Origin: Planctomycetota bacterium
GTDB taxonomy: Bacteria; Planctomycetota; Planctomycetia; Planctomycetales; Planctomycetaceae
Direction: 5' to 3'
NCBI GenBank assembly: GCA_016872645.1
Contig: VGZH01000005.1
Location: 31,116 to 95,115, forward strand
DNA: 64,000 bases
The number at the start of each line of letters is the position of its first letter. The stretch's first letter is position 1. This document shows positions 53,178-63,205 of the stretch, piece by piece. A program made the position numbers and the translations under genes. The notes below the pieces were generated by a model, which saw only the letters and a program-made list of their open reading frames with translations, searched no databases and was not told where the DNA came from.

Positions 53178-54356
53178 TCACGGCATCTGTGCCAACAGCC
53201 AGTCCTCAAGAATCACTTCCTGGATGAACGGCGCTCGCAGCAAATTCGTCTTGGAGGACAGCACACTGGTCAGCCAGGGACGGCGAACCATGCGTGAGAC
53301 CGCTCGCAGGCCGAGTCCGCCCCAAGTCTTCGCTGCCAGTTGCTGCTGCACGTTTTGGCTGATGCGCTGCATCGTCGCTGGGATGATGTTCGGAGCCGGG
53401 CCGACATGGATCAGCAGTTCGACTCCGGACGAAATTGTCTGCTCGACGACATCCCACAGCAGTTGCGGCTCGTCGACCCAGCGATTCAGGATGTCGCGAC
53501 TGTTGATGTCGGTGTAGCTCATCGCGCCGGTCACGCAGGACAAGATGTTCGGATGCGGCGCAACGAATCCCCCAGGCATGCGTTCCATCATCACGGCGGC
53601 TCGATCGGGAATGTGTTTTTGCCGAGTAATTTGCGTGTGGATTGGCGGCCAACGATGCGGATTCTCTTTGACGTTCGTTCCTTTCGCAAAGCGGCCTTTC
53701 ACGGCGGACTTCAGTTCGTCCAGCGTGTCGCGCTGCCCAAGCACCAGCACCGTGTTCGGCGAGAGGTACGACGAGATCGCGATCGTCCCTTGTCCCTGGT
53801 TCGTGATCTCCAGACAGAGCCGTTCGACGGCAGAGAATTCCATTTCCGGACCGCGCGAAAAAACGATCCCCATACGGACGTCTTCCGCCTGAGCCACCAT
53901 GTCGTCCGAGAGCGCCAGCAACGGAGTCAGCACCGCGTCGATCGAGTACACGCCCGACGCGACTAGCGCTGCGATCTCACCCAAGCTGTAGCCGATCGCC
54001 AGCGGGGCCGACCGGAATTCGATGCCGAAGTATTCCCGCAACAGTTCGAGTTGTGCCATTTCGACGGCGACAATCAGCGCGATCGCGTCTGCATAATCGG
54101 CAAGCGTCTCTGCCCGTCGCTCTCGAACCCGAGCCACCAAATCCACTTCACGTCCGAGCACATCACTAGCGATCGCCGAAGCGTTGAGTAAATGTTTCTC
54201 AACCGTCGGGCCGTAGATCTGATGACTCAGAAGTTCGGGCGATTTGCCAAGGTTGGACTGGTCGAACCCGCGAAACGCAAACCCCGAAGACGCGAGCAAC
54301 TCTTTGAGCCGCTCCGGCGTGATTTCCGGGCTGTCGTCGTTCCTGGCGTCGTCCAT
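53178..54356 (-). CDS. FabD-like acyltransferase with altered motif
   Basis: 392 residues from ATG 54356 (AGAAGG 6 nt upstream). The nucleophile elbow reads GYSLGEIAALVASG, where malonyl-CoA:ACP transacylases have GHSLGE, so the Ser is kept but the adjacent His is Tyr. HRWPPIHTQ could supply the catalytic His. The usual N-terminal FPGQGSQ is replaced by FRGFDQSNLGKSPELL. It is therefore a divergent acyltransferase, perhaps using another acyl group or acting as a structural homologue. No fab genes are adjacent. Confidence 0.75.
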   Translation of the reverse strand: MDDARNDDSPEITPERLKELLASSGFAFRGFDQSNLGKSPELLSHQIYGPTVEKHLLNASAIASDVLGREVDLVARVRERRAETLADYADAIALIVAVEMAQLELLREYFGIEFRSAPLAIGYSLGEIAALVASGVYSIDAVLTPLLALSDDMVAQAEDVRMGIVFSRGPEMEFSAVERLCLEITNQGQGTIAISSYLSPNTVLVLGQRDTLDELKSAVKGRFAKGTNVKENPHRWPPIHTQITRQKHIPDRAAVMMERMPGGFVAPHPNILSCVTGAMSYTDINSRDILNRWVDEPQLLWDVVEQTISSGVELLIHVGPAPNIIPATMQRISQNVQQQLAAKTWGGLGLRAVSRMVRRPWLTSVLSSKTNLLRAPFIQEVILEDWLLAQMP

Positions 54357-54371
54357 GGAACCTTCTGGACT

Positions 54372-54459
54372 GCGGTGTGTCAGCACCGCTTTCGTTTTGG
54401 AATTTTAGTTTCGAAGCTGACCAAATCGAAGATTATCCAGAGCGGTGCTGACACACCGC
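54372..54459. repeat. Intergenic inverted-repeat element, copy 2
   Basis: GCGGTGTGTCAGCACCGCT (54372-54390) and AGCGGTGCTGACACACCGC (54441-54459) are perfect 19-bp inverse arms around a 50-nt AT-richer centre. They match copy 1 at 30771-30835. It lies between two same-strand genes (nitrilase and FabD-like). Confidence 0.85.
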
Positions 54460-54468
54460 ATTCCCAGC

Positions 54469-55365
54469 CTACGATGTGACCTGATCGCGGACTAGTTCGC
54501 CGTACAATTCCGGCCGGCGAGTCCGCAGCGTGTAGTTGGGCAAGCTCCGCTCCTTCGCCATCAACGCCGCATCGAAATCGAGCACGATCATCTCGTCCCG
54601 AATCTCATCGCGCTGTGTCGAGGCCAGCAAGTCGCCGTTCGGCGCGAACGCCAATGCCCCGCCGGCGTGATGCGGCTGAGCCGGCGAATCAGGCGGGTAC
54701 ATCGAAACCTGGCCTGCTCGGCCGGCCTGATTCGTGAACAACGCGAAGCAAGCATTCTCGCGAGCGCGCATGGCGTAGCCGGAGATGAAATAGTCGAGCG
54801 CGTACTGCCGCGCCGCCGCGGCCGAACCGGGAGTCTCATCCCACATCTTCAGTCGTGCGGCATGCGGCATCAGCAGAACGTCGGCTCCGCGCAGAGCCAG
54901 TATTCGAGCTGGCTCTGGAAACTGATTGTCGTAGCAGATGATCGAACCGACTTTGCACTTGCCGATGTCGAACACCGGGATGTCGCGGCCGCCTTTGTAG
55001 AACAGCGTTTCATCGCGCGACAGGTGCAGCTTCCGTTGTTTGCCCATGTAACCCTCGGGGCCAACCAGCACCTGAGCGTTATAAACGATGTCCCGTTCCT
55101 TCTCGCTCAGCCCGATTGACAGGACAAGTCGATACTGCTTGGCGAGTTCGATCAGCCGTCGCGTGCTGGGACCATCGGGGATCGACTCAGCCAGTTCCCA
55201 AGTGTTCGGCGTGCAATGCCCATGCACCAGAAGTTCCGGGAAGAGAACCAGTTCCGCCCCGGCATCCGCGGAGCGGCGACACCAGCTTTCGACGTCCGCT
55301 AGAATGTGGTTGAGCCGCTGAAAGGGTGCGTTCATACTGATGGCGGCCACTCGAATCGTTTGCAT
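54469..55365 (-). CDS. Carbon-nitrogen hydrolase (nitrilase superfamily)
   Basis: 298 residues from ATG 55365. The catalytic triad is complete: E44 in ELVLFPELLVHG, K112 in MGKQRKLHL, and C144 in VGSIICYDNQFPEPAR. YALDYFISGYAMRARENACFALFTNQAG is typical of the amidase branches. It hydrolyses an amide or carbamoyl bond; the substrate cannot be assigned. It is divergent from a DUF1549/DUF1553 gene 41 nt away. Confidence 0.92.
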   Translation of the reverse strand: MQTIRVAAISMNAPFQRLNHILADVESWCRRSADAGAELVLFPELLVHGHCTPNTWELAESIPDGPSTRRLIELAKQYRLVLSIGLSEKERDIVYNAQVLVGPEGYMGKQRKLHLSRDETLFYKGGRDIPVFDIGKCKVGSIICYDNQFPEPARILALRGADVLLMPHAARLKMWDETPGSAAAARQYALDYFISGYAMRARENACFALFTNQAGRAGQVSMYPPDSPAQPHHAGGALAFAPNGDLLASTQRDEIRDEMIVLDFDAALMAKERSLPNYTLRTRRPELYGELVRDQVTS

Positions 55366-55406
55366 GGTGTCAGTTTCTGGTTGACGTTTTTCGGCGGAGC
55401 GAATTG

Positions 55407-58052
55407 ATGTTGATCCGCAGTGCGATGACCTGTGTGTTGGCGGTGATGCTTGGCTCGTCAGCATTCGCGGCCGATGCGCCGGAACTGACGTTTGAAAAAC
55501 ACGTGCGGCCGATTTTAAAGGCTCACTGCTTTCAGTGTCATGGCGAGGCGGATAAGACTGAATCCCAGCTCGATGTCCGGCTGAAGCGGCTGCTCGAAAA
55601 GGGGGGAGAGTCCGGTCCGGCAATTGTTCCGGGCCAACCGGATCAGAGCCTGCTGCTCAAGCGGGTCGAGTCCAACGAGATGCCACCCGTCGAACGCAAA
55701 CTAACTCGGGATGAGAAAGAAACACTCCGACGCTGGATCGCCGCTGGAGCCAAGACTGCTGCCGCCGAACCGGAGAAGCCGGAAGCCAAAATCTTCACCG
55801 ACGAGGAACTTAACCACTGGGCATTCCAGCCAATCGGCATTACAGCACGTCCGCGCGTCTCCGGTTCCGATAGTGTGCGATCGCCCGTCGATGAGTTCCT
55901 GCTCGCCGGTCTTTTGGCCAAGCAATTGTCGTTTTCGCCTGAAGCCGATCGCCGCACGTTAATCCGCCGCGCGACGTTTGATCTGGTCGGCTTGCCGCCG
56001 ACACCCGACGAGATCGAAGATTTTGTGAACGACCTCGAACCCGATGCGTTCGAGCGATTGATCGATCGACTGCTGGCCTCGCCGGGGTACGGCGAGCGTT
56101 GGGGGCGGCACTGGCTGGACGTCGCGGGCTACGCCGACTCGGATGGCTACACGGACGAAGACCCCGTCCGCGCGTGGGCCTTCAAGTACCGCGATTACGT
56201 CATTCGCTCGTTCAACAACGACAAGCCGTTCGATGAATTCCTCGTCGAACAACTTGCTGGCGACGAACTCGTGCCGCTGCCGCATGCGAATCTCTCGCCA
56301 GAAAATCTCGACAAGCTGATCGCTACCGGTTTCCTGCGGATGGCTCCCGACGGAACTGCCTCCGGTGCCGTCGATCAAAACGTCGCTCGCAACGCCGTGA
56401 TGGCCGAGACGATCAAAACCGTTGCGACGTCACTGCTGGGGCTGAGCCTCGGTTGTGCTCAATGTCACGACCACCGCTATGAGCCGATCACGCAAGTCGA
56501 TTACTACCGCTTTCGAGCGATCATTGAACCGGCCTACGACTGGAAGAACTGGCGCGTGCCGAACGACCGATTGGTAACGCTCTACACCGACGCCGACCGC
56601 GTGAAGGCGGCCGAGATCGAAGCCGCTGCCGCGAAGATCGACGCCGATCGACAGAAGAAACTCGAGGAACACATTCAGCGCATCCTCGAACGCGAACTCG
56701 AAAAGAAACCAGCCGAACTACGTGACCCGCTGCGAACTGCTCACAACGCCGCCGCTGACAAGCGGACTCCGGAACAAACCGCACTGCTGAAAGATCATCC
56801 CAGTATCAATGTCAACGGCGGTACGCTGCCGCTGTACGACAACAAGGCCGCCGAAGAGGTTAATGCTTTCTCGAATCGAGCGACGGAACTTCGCGGCACG
56901 AAGCCTCCCGAAGAGTTCGTGATGGTTCTCAACGAAACGCCAAACATTACCCCGGCGACGTTTCTGTTTTCTCGCGGCGAACATTTCGCTCCAAAGCAGC
57001 AGGTTGAACCCTCCGAGTTGTCGATCCTGGCTGAAAGCCGAAAGCCAATGGCTGAAAACCGCCAGCCCAACATTTTTCCCGATGACCCCGCGCTCCCGAC
57101 TACCGGACGCCGGCTGACCTATGCCCGCTGGTTGACGTCGGGGCAGCATCCGCTGCTCGCGCGAGTGCTCGTGAATCGCGTCTGGATGCAGCATTTCGGC
57201 AAGGGCTTGGTGGGTACGCCAGCGGATTTTGGAATGCAGGGGGAACGGCCATCGCATCCGGAGTTGCTCGACTGGCTGGCCAGTGAGTTTGTAGCGAGCG
57301 GCTGGAAGCTGAAGTCGCTGCATCGTCGTTTGCTGCTTTCGACGGCGTATCGGCAGTCGTCGGCGCGAACTGCCGCACACGATGCCGTCGATCCCGACAA
57401 TCGCTTGCTCGCCCGATTCCCTTTGCGACGGTTGCAGGCGGAAGAGGTTCGCGATGCGGCACTCGCAATCAGCGGCAAGTTGAATGAGAAACTCGGCGGC
57501 AAGCCGGTACCGGTCATGCAGGACGAGATCGGGCAGTTCATCGTCGGTATCGATAACATCAACGGCAATGGTGTTCCCGACAAAACGATTCCACTCAACG
57601 GGGAGGAGTTTCGTCGCAGTGTCTACGTTCAAGTCCGCCGCAGCCGGCCGCTAAGCGTGCTCGACCCGTTCGACCCTCCGGTGCTCGATCCGAATTGCCC
57701 GCAGCGCAACTCGTCAACGGTCTCGCCACAATCACTCTTCCTGATGAACAGTGACTTTGTGCAAGAGCACTCGCGAAATCTCGCCGAACGAATCACAACC
57801 ACTGCCGGCCCCGATGTGAAATCGCAAGTCGTGCTGTCCTGGAGAATGATCTTCGGCGTTGATCCGACGGAGTCGGAATCAGCCGAAGCCGTCGCTTTCG
57901 TGGCCGCACAGACCGAAGTCTTCCAGCCGAAAACCGTTCCCCCCGCGAATCCTCCGGCCGGCACGGCATCTCCACCCGATCCGGCGCGACAAGCTTTCGC
58001 CTTGCTCTGCCAGTCGCTGCTCAGTTCCAACCGATTTCTGTACGTCGAGTGA
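55407..58052 (+). CDS. Exported cytochrome c / DUF1549 / DUF1553 protein
   Basis: 881 residues from ATG 55407 (GGAG 8 nt upstream) with a signal peptide (MLIRSAMTCVLAVMLGSSAF). A planctomycete cytochrome c domain has the heme motif C41-F-Q-C44-H45 and ESNEMPP. DUF1549 follows (RRATFDLVGLPPTPDEIEDF, ERWGRHWLDVAGYADSDGY) with CAQCHDHRYEPI, then a charged linker, then DUF1553 (YARWLTSGQHPLLARVLVNR, HPELLDWLASEF, RRLQAEEVRDAAL, ending LLSSNRFLYVE). No DUF1501 gene follows. A segment near residue 540 (SILAESRKPMAENRQP) looks like another translated word repeat. Confidence 0.93.
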   Translation: MLIRSAMTCVLAVMLGSSAFAADAPELTFEKHVRPILKAHCFQCHGEADKTESQLDVRLKRLLEKGGESGPAIVPGQPDQSLLLKRVESNEMPPVERKLTRDEKETLRRWIAAGAKTAAAEPEKPEAKIFTDEELNHWAFQPIGITARPRVSGSDSVRSPVDEFLLAGLLAKQLSFSPEADRRTLIRRATFDLVGLPPTPDEIEDFVNDLEPDAFERLIDRLLASPGYGERWGRHWLDVAGYADSDGYTDEDPVRAWAFKYRDYVIRSFNNDKPFDEFLVEQLAGDELVPLPHANLSPENLDKLIATGFLRMAPDGTASGAVDQNVARNAVMAETIKTVATSLLGLSLGCAQCHDHRYEPITQVDYYRFRAIIEPAYDWKNWRVPNDRLVTLYTDADRVKAAEIEAAAAKIDADRQKKLEEHIQRILERELEKKPAELRDPLRTAHNAAADKRTPEQTALLKDHPSINVNGGTLPLYDNKAAEEVNAFSNRATELRGTKPPEEFVMVLNETPNITPATFLFSRGEHFAPKQQVEPSELSILAESRKPMAENRQPNIFPDDPALPTTGRRLTYARWLTSGQHPLLARVLVNRVWMQHFGKGLVGTPADFGMQGERPSHPELLDWLASEFVASGWKLKSLHRRLLLSTAYRQSSARTAAHDAVDPDNRLLARFPLRRLQAEEVRDAALAISGKLNEKLGGKPVPVMQDEIGQFIVGIDNINGNGVPDKTIPLNGEEFRRSVYVQVRRSRPLSVLDPFDPPVLDPNCPQRNSSTVSPQSLFLMNSDFVQEHSRNLAERITTTAGPDVKSQVVLSWRMIFGVDPTESESAEAVAFVAAQTEVFQPKTVPPANPPAGTASPPDPARQAFALLCQSLLSSNRFLYVE

Positions 58053-58143
58053 ATCGTCGAATTTCAAATCTGAGATTTGAGATTTCCAGTGAGAGCCTTC
58101 AGACTCCCGTTTTGTTTCTGACTCTTGCAGAAGGCATCTCGAC

Positions 58144-58995
58144 GTGTCGCAGTCCAATTCTGTTTCATCACCGACTTTCGACAAACCGCTCGTGCTCGGC
58201 CAGCATGTCTTGCAGTCGAGACTGATCGTTGGCACCGGCAAGTATGCCACTTTCGAACTGATGCAGCAGTGCCTCGAAGCGAGCGGTTCGGAAGTCATCA
58301 CCGTCGCCGTGCGACGCGAGCGACTGATCGACGCGGCCGGGCGAAACATTCTCGATTTCATCGACCTCAAAAAGTATACGATCCTGCCGAACACCGCAGG
58401 TTGCTTCAATGCCGAGGACGCCGTGCGAACGGCTCGGCTGGGACGCGAGATTCTCAAAGGCTTGGAGAACCCTGGAGCCGACTGGGTCAAACTGGAAGTG
58501 CTCGGGGACAAGAAGACGTTGCTGCCGGATCCCGTCGCCACGCTGCACGCGACCGAGCAACTCGTCGCCGACGGCTTTCAGGTGCTCGTCTACACGACCG
58601 ACGATCCGATCACGGCCAAGAGATTGAAGTCCGCCGGAGCGACATCCGTCATGCCGGCCGGTAGCCCGATTGGCAGCGGGCAGGGAGTGCTTAACCCGAA
58701 CAACATCCGCATTTGTCTGGAATATCTCAAAGAGAGCGATCCCGACTACCCGGTCATCATCGACGCCGGTGTTGGCACGGCCAGCGATGTCGCGTTCGGC
58801 ATGGAACTCGGCTGCGACGGAGTGCTGCTCAACACGGGCATCGCCGGCGCGACTGATGCGCTCCGTATGGCGTACGCGATGAAGTGGGCCTGCCAGGCGG
58901 GACGGCAAGCATATTTGTCCGGCCGCATTCCGAAGAAGCTGTACGCGACCGCGTCGAGTCCGGAATCGGGGTTAATCTCGCCAGGTACCCGCTAG
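58144..58995 (+). CDS. thiG: Thiazole synthase ThiG
   Basis: 283 residues from GTG 58144 with AGAAGG upstream. The TIM-barrel landmarks are clear: [45 protein letters not shown], the Schiff-base Lys (about K116) in [32 protein letters not shown] and [19 protein letters not shown]. It forms the thiazole of thiamine from deoxyxylulose phosphate, dehydroglycine and ThiS thiocarboxylate. thiS, thiF, thiH and thiO are not adjacent. The next gene, a selenoprotein, starts 14 nt after its stop. Confidence 0.96.
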   Translation: MSQSNSVSSPTFDKPLVLGQHVLQSRLIVGTGKYATFELMQQCLEASGSEVITVAVRRERLIDAAGRNILDFIDLKKYTILPNTAGCFNAEDAVRTARLGREILKGLENPGADWVKLEVLGDKKTLLPDPVATLHATEQLVADGFQVLVYTTDDPITAKRLKSAGATSVMPAGSPIGSGQGVLNPNNIRICLEYLKESDPDYPVIIDAGVGTASDVAFGMELGCDGVLLNTGIAGATDALRMAYAMKWACQAGRQAYLSGRIPKKLYATASSPESGLISPGTR

Positions 58996-59009
58996 TTCAC
59001 AGAAAGAGA

Positions 59010-59369
59010 ATGATGTCGAAAATCGACTGGAGCTATCACCGTCCCGGGTGAATGTCGTGCGTCAAAGCCCAAGAGTTCTTGGGGAAGACCACGGTTGAGA
59101 CCGTGGAGCAGATCGACGCGCGCAAAAAAAAGATGCCGGCAGCCGATGCGCTTGCTTTGGCTAAACAGGTCGATCGGATCGTGGCTGCAAAAGGCTCAAA
59201 GGTCGTCACACTGGACTTGAAGAAAGACAAGCCAGATACCAAGACACTGCTGTCTGTGCTGCTCGGCCCAACCGGTAATCTGCGAGCACCCACGTTCCGT
59301 GTCGGCAGGACGCTGGTTGTCGGCTTCCACGAGGAGACTTATCGGTCCGTTTTCGGCGAACGGTCGTGA
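59010..59369 (+). CDS. ArsC-family selenoprotein with UxxC motif (in-frame TGA = Sec14)
   Basis: ATG 59010 (or ATG 59013) follows an AGAAAGAGA RBS. The frame is interrupted once by TGA at 59049-59051 and ends at 59369, giving 119 residues. Reading through gives KIDWSYHRPG-U-MSC, then VKAQEFLGKTTVETVEQIDA. This is the thioredoxin-fold ArsC/Spx-like pattern with U in the position of the first active-site Cys and C three residues on. The C-terminal LLGPTGNLRAPTFRVGRTLVVGF is characteristic of the ArsC family (seleno)protein group. A perfect hairpin follows the TGA at bacterial SECIS distance. Likely a cytoplasmic oxidoreductase; substrate unknown. The gene is co-transcribed with thiG and overlaps the convergent DUF1499 gene by 31 nt. 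Confidence 0.87.
59068..59083 (+). promoter_or_regulatory. Candidate bacterial SECIS hairpin
   Basis: CCCAAG (59068-59073) and CTTGGG (59078-59083) form a perfect stem with loop AGTT, starting 17 nt after the TGA; the loop holds an unpaired GU. Position and loop fit a SelB-recognised element. Confidence 0.6.
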
Positions 59370-59851
59370 ATGAGAATTTCACGCTGAAAGGCTTCGACAA
59401 GGGCCTGCATTCGTTTGCGATTCACGCCAAAGTCCGAGCGTCCAGAACGGGATGCCGAGCGAAAGTGAATTACGCGCTGTTCGCGGTCAAGAAAGAACTC
59501 GACGTCATCCACGAAGCGAAATAGCGCACTGGTGAATTCGGCGTGCAGGTAGTTGTCATCGCTAGTCACGATTTGCGTCCGCGGCATCGTCGTGACGACT
59601 CGCTTGAGCAGCGCCATCGCGTCGACCGGGTCGACCGTCAGCGGGATCGAGTCCATTCGCTGATGCTCCCGATCGGCCTGCGTCGAAACACAATTCGGGG
59701 AATCGGGAGCCGGTGCTAAACGGCCATTGCGCACCCCCAGCGACTTTGGTCGTCGCGCCGTCGCGCTCATCATCGCGAATCCCAGACTGACAAGCAGCGG
59801 GATCAGCAGGGCAATTCCCGCGATCGTTTTCCAGTTCGATGAAAGAGGCAT
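59339..59851 (-). CDS. DUF1499 family protein, membrane-anchored
   Basis: 170 residues. One N-terminal TM helix (IAGIALLIPLLVSLGFAMM) is followed by DUF1499: NCVSTQADREHQRMDSIPL, DDNYLHAEFTSALFRFVDDVEFFLD and IHFRSASRSGRSDFGVNRKRM. The function of DUF1499 is not known. Its 3' end overlaps the selenoprotein gene by 31 nt on the other strand. Confidence 0.88.
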   Translation of the reverse strand: MPLSSNWKTIAGIALLIPLLVSLGFAMMSATARRPKSLGVRNGRLAPAPDSPNCVSTQADREHQRMDSIPLTVDPVDAMALLKRVVTTMPRTQIVTSDDNYLHAEFTSALFRFVDDVEFFLDREQRVIHFRSASRSGRSDFGVNRKRMQALVEAFQREILIHDRSPKTDR

Positions 59852-60064
59852 GAGATCGATGGTTTCTGCGAGCTATTGCCCGGTCATTTTCTGATAGACA
59901 GTTTCGTGGCAATCGTGAAGCGAATCTATGCCCAACACGACCTGATTTACTCCAGCTCTGGTCGGCTCGTTGGCGAAGGTGTGTTGCCCTTTGAATCAAG
60001 TCGGGTTGCCGGAGGATGCCTTCTCTTCGCCGATTTCGAATCCCTTTAGCTCGCGGCCAGAGCC

Positions 60065-60283
60065 TCAAACGCTGTCCAGAACTTCAAGCGTCGGCTTTCC
60101 GGTCGCGATCGTTCCGGGAGCGGCACGCCCAGATTTCCTAGCGTCGAACGCGGCGGTCAACGCATCGCTGGCTGACTGGCCGGTCAGTTGATAACTCGAT
60201 ACGGAACTTTCGCCACTGCCGCAACCGGAAACGCGAATCAACACTGATGACAAACTCGTTGACCATTTCAAAAGAGGAAGCAT
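60065..60283 (-). CDS. Possible small lipoprotein
   Basis: 72 residues from ATG 60283, with AAAGGA about 9 nt upstream. An N-terminal hydrophobic stretch precedes a lipobox-like RVSGCGSGESS. The following YQLTG and PAGTI-like APGTIATGK pieces are reminiscent of planctomycete lipoproteins, but the sequence is short. It may be a frameshifted remnant of a longer gene that continued toward 59860. Confidence 0.35.
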   Translation of the reverse strand: MLPLLKWSTSLSSVLIRVSGCGSGESSVSSYQLTGQSASDALTAAFDARKSGRAAPGTIATGKPTLEVLDSV

Positions 60284-60465
60284 GTTTTCAAGTTCCTTTC
60301 AAAAAGAGCCAGACTCAGTGTCGTCGAATCCTCCCCAGTTGGGGAGGTCGGTTGTTGCGCCGCCTGCCAGCGACGGCGACGGACCCAACAGAACAGCGAT
60401 CGAACATCAACCTTTTGGCCGACAGATCGCAGCAGCACTGACTTCCCGCGCACGAAAGCGACAGC

Positions 60466-60840
60466 TCAAGCGGCGCGTGGTGGTCGGTCGAGCCGATTGG
60501 ATCGGCGCACCGGCAGGCGGGACGCATCTGCGGTCGGAAGAATCGCAAGACCTGCTTCGTTGCCGTGTCGATCGTTGATCGCAAGCCGGGAGGTATGTTC
60601 TTCGACCGGCACTCTCATCGGTAGCGGGACGGGGGCGACCGGTGCTCCCTTCGAGCAGCGCAGTCCGCGACATGGAGATTTCGGTTGCGGGCTTTCGAGC
60701 GGATAACCAGACATCAAATCGCCCGGAAATTGCTCGACCACTGTAACGCCGTCCGATTACAGATGGTCACCGCACATTACCGATGCGAACATCGTCCAGG
60801 TCAACTGCATCGCCAGGAGCAAGGCGATCCCAGCGAACTT
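60466..60840 (-). pseudogene. Decayed small secreted protein with an in-frame TAA
   Basis: On the minus strand a signal-like segment (VRKFAGIALLLAMQLTWTMF) and a downstream segment (YPLESPQPKSPCRGLRCSKG, then PVAPVPLPMRV) share one reading frame, broken only by TAA at 60759-60757. The CRGLRC pair with a Pro-rich surround suggests a small exported Cys-containing protein. TAA cannot encode selenocysteine, so I read it as a nonsense-inactivated gene. An alternative is two short unrelated frames. Confidence 0.4.
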
Positions 60841-61023
60841 TCGGACAGACTGCGTCGATCAACCGCAAAACATTGGGAAGGCCCAGAGAAGACTTGCTGA
60901 GCCGCCTTCGGCCTACGGGCGGCATTCTGCCCGCAAACTTCCACAGAGGTAATCGCTGAATTCACAGAAAGTCCCGAATCGGCGCCGAGAAAGCCGCTCG
61001 CCTGACTGCGGAATGACCGTTAA

Positions 61024-62058
<1,035 letters not shown>

Positions 62059-62163
62059 CCCTCTCGCCGCGAGCGGCCTACATTCCCCGCCCCTTCCGGC
62101 CAGGATTCCTTTCGGCCTTCCCACCTTCGCGCCACAGGATGCGACGTTCTCAGGCGAGCGATC

Positions 62164-63192
62164 ATGGACGATGCAATTCTCCCTTTGCGCGCGGTCCCCA
62201 AACCACAAGTCACCGGATACCTCGGCCGTCGCGGCATGACCAGCGAGGTCGTCGAGTGGAAATACTTCGACGAGAGTTTCAATCGCGGTCGCGATCGAGG
62301 CTACGTCTGGATGCGCGACGGCGATGTGCAAGGATTCATCGGCTTGATCCCCTGGAGTGTGCGTCGCGCCGATGAAAATCTTGAAATGGTCTGGGGTTGC
62401 GACTGGTCAGTCGCCGATCCGAACATCAGCAAAGGGATGGGGCTGGTTCTCGCGACGCATTCGATGTCGCTGCATCGCCCGTGGATTTCGCTCGGCGGAA
62501 GCGCGAAGGCCCGCACGATCATGCCGCATCTATGTCATCACAAAGTCGATGACGCCGGCCTCGTCTTCTGGCAACCGCTGCGGCTCGGAGCTGCACTGAG
62601 AACTCTGAGCGAACGAAATCGACTGGCTCAGTGGCTGGAACGAACGTTCCTCCGATCGCTTCCGGTGCGGTGGGTTGCCCGGCGGTCCTTGCGACGTCCG
62701 GACATCATCACCGAGCCGGGTCTCTCGCCGATCGTCGCCGAACTGATCGAACACGAGCATTATTCCGAGTGGCATCCGCATCATCGCTTCGAGGACTTGG
62801 CTTGGTCACTGGGCCGCTGTCCGTCGATCGCGACTCGGACGTGCTTCATTCGCGGACTCAGCGGCGTCGATGCCGCCGCCGTCTTGTGGCGAAACTCACA
62901 GGCCGCCGACTTCTGGAAAGTAGCGCTGTGGGCCTCTCCGATGCGACACGCATTGCTCGCCGATCTGCTGCATGAAGTCCGCTGGCAAGTCTTTCAAGAA
63001 GGAGGCGTCGCGATCTCGACGCTCGTCTCACACTTGCAGACCGACTTGATCGAACAGTTGCAGGCCAGCGGCTACTGGCGGCAGCCTCGACCACTGCCGC
63101 TGTACCTGGTCGGCGAACAGAAACAGTCGCTACCGTTCCACGACATGACCGGCCTGAGCTACCTCTGCACGGATCTCGCGTACCGCTTCTAA
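62164..63192 (+). CDS. GNAT-like acyltransferase-fold protein
   Basis: 342 residues from ATG 62164. The N-terminal part has a GNAT-like pattern (FDESFNRGRDRGYVWMRDGDVQGFIGLIPW, then MVWGCDWSVADPNISKGMG). The C-terminal half (from about residue 175) is a second, weaker GNAT-like region, as in FemAB-type or polysaccharide acyltransferases. No canonical acetyl-CoA loop is complete. The family call is tentative. It follows obg by 105 nt and precedes a phosphoesterase by 13 nt. Confidence 0.55.
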   Translation: MDDAILPLRAVPKPQVTGYLGRRGMTSEVVEWKYFDESFNRGRDRGYVWMRDGDVQGFIGLIPWSVRRADENLEMVWGCDWSVADPNISKGMGLVLATHSMSLHRPWISLGGSAKARTIMPHLCHHKVDDAGLVFWQPLRLGAALRTLSERNRLAQWLERTFLRSLPVRWVARRSLRRPDIITEPGLSPIVAELIEHEHYSEWHPHHRFEDLAWSLGRCPSIATRTCFIRGLSGVDAAAVLWRNSQAADFWKVALWASPMRHALLADLLHEVRWQVFQEGGVAISTLVSHLQTDLIEQLQASGYWRQPRPLPLYLVGEQKQSLPFHDMTGLSYLCTDLAYRF

Positions 63193-63205
63193 AGTCCATC
63201 ACGAC

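Noticed and set aside
60757..60759. In-frame stop considered as recoding in the secreted-protein frame
   Set aside because: It is TAA, which is not used for selenocysteine, and no redox motif surrounds it.
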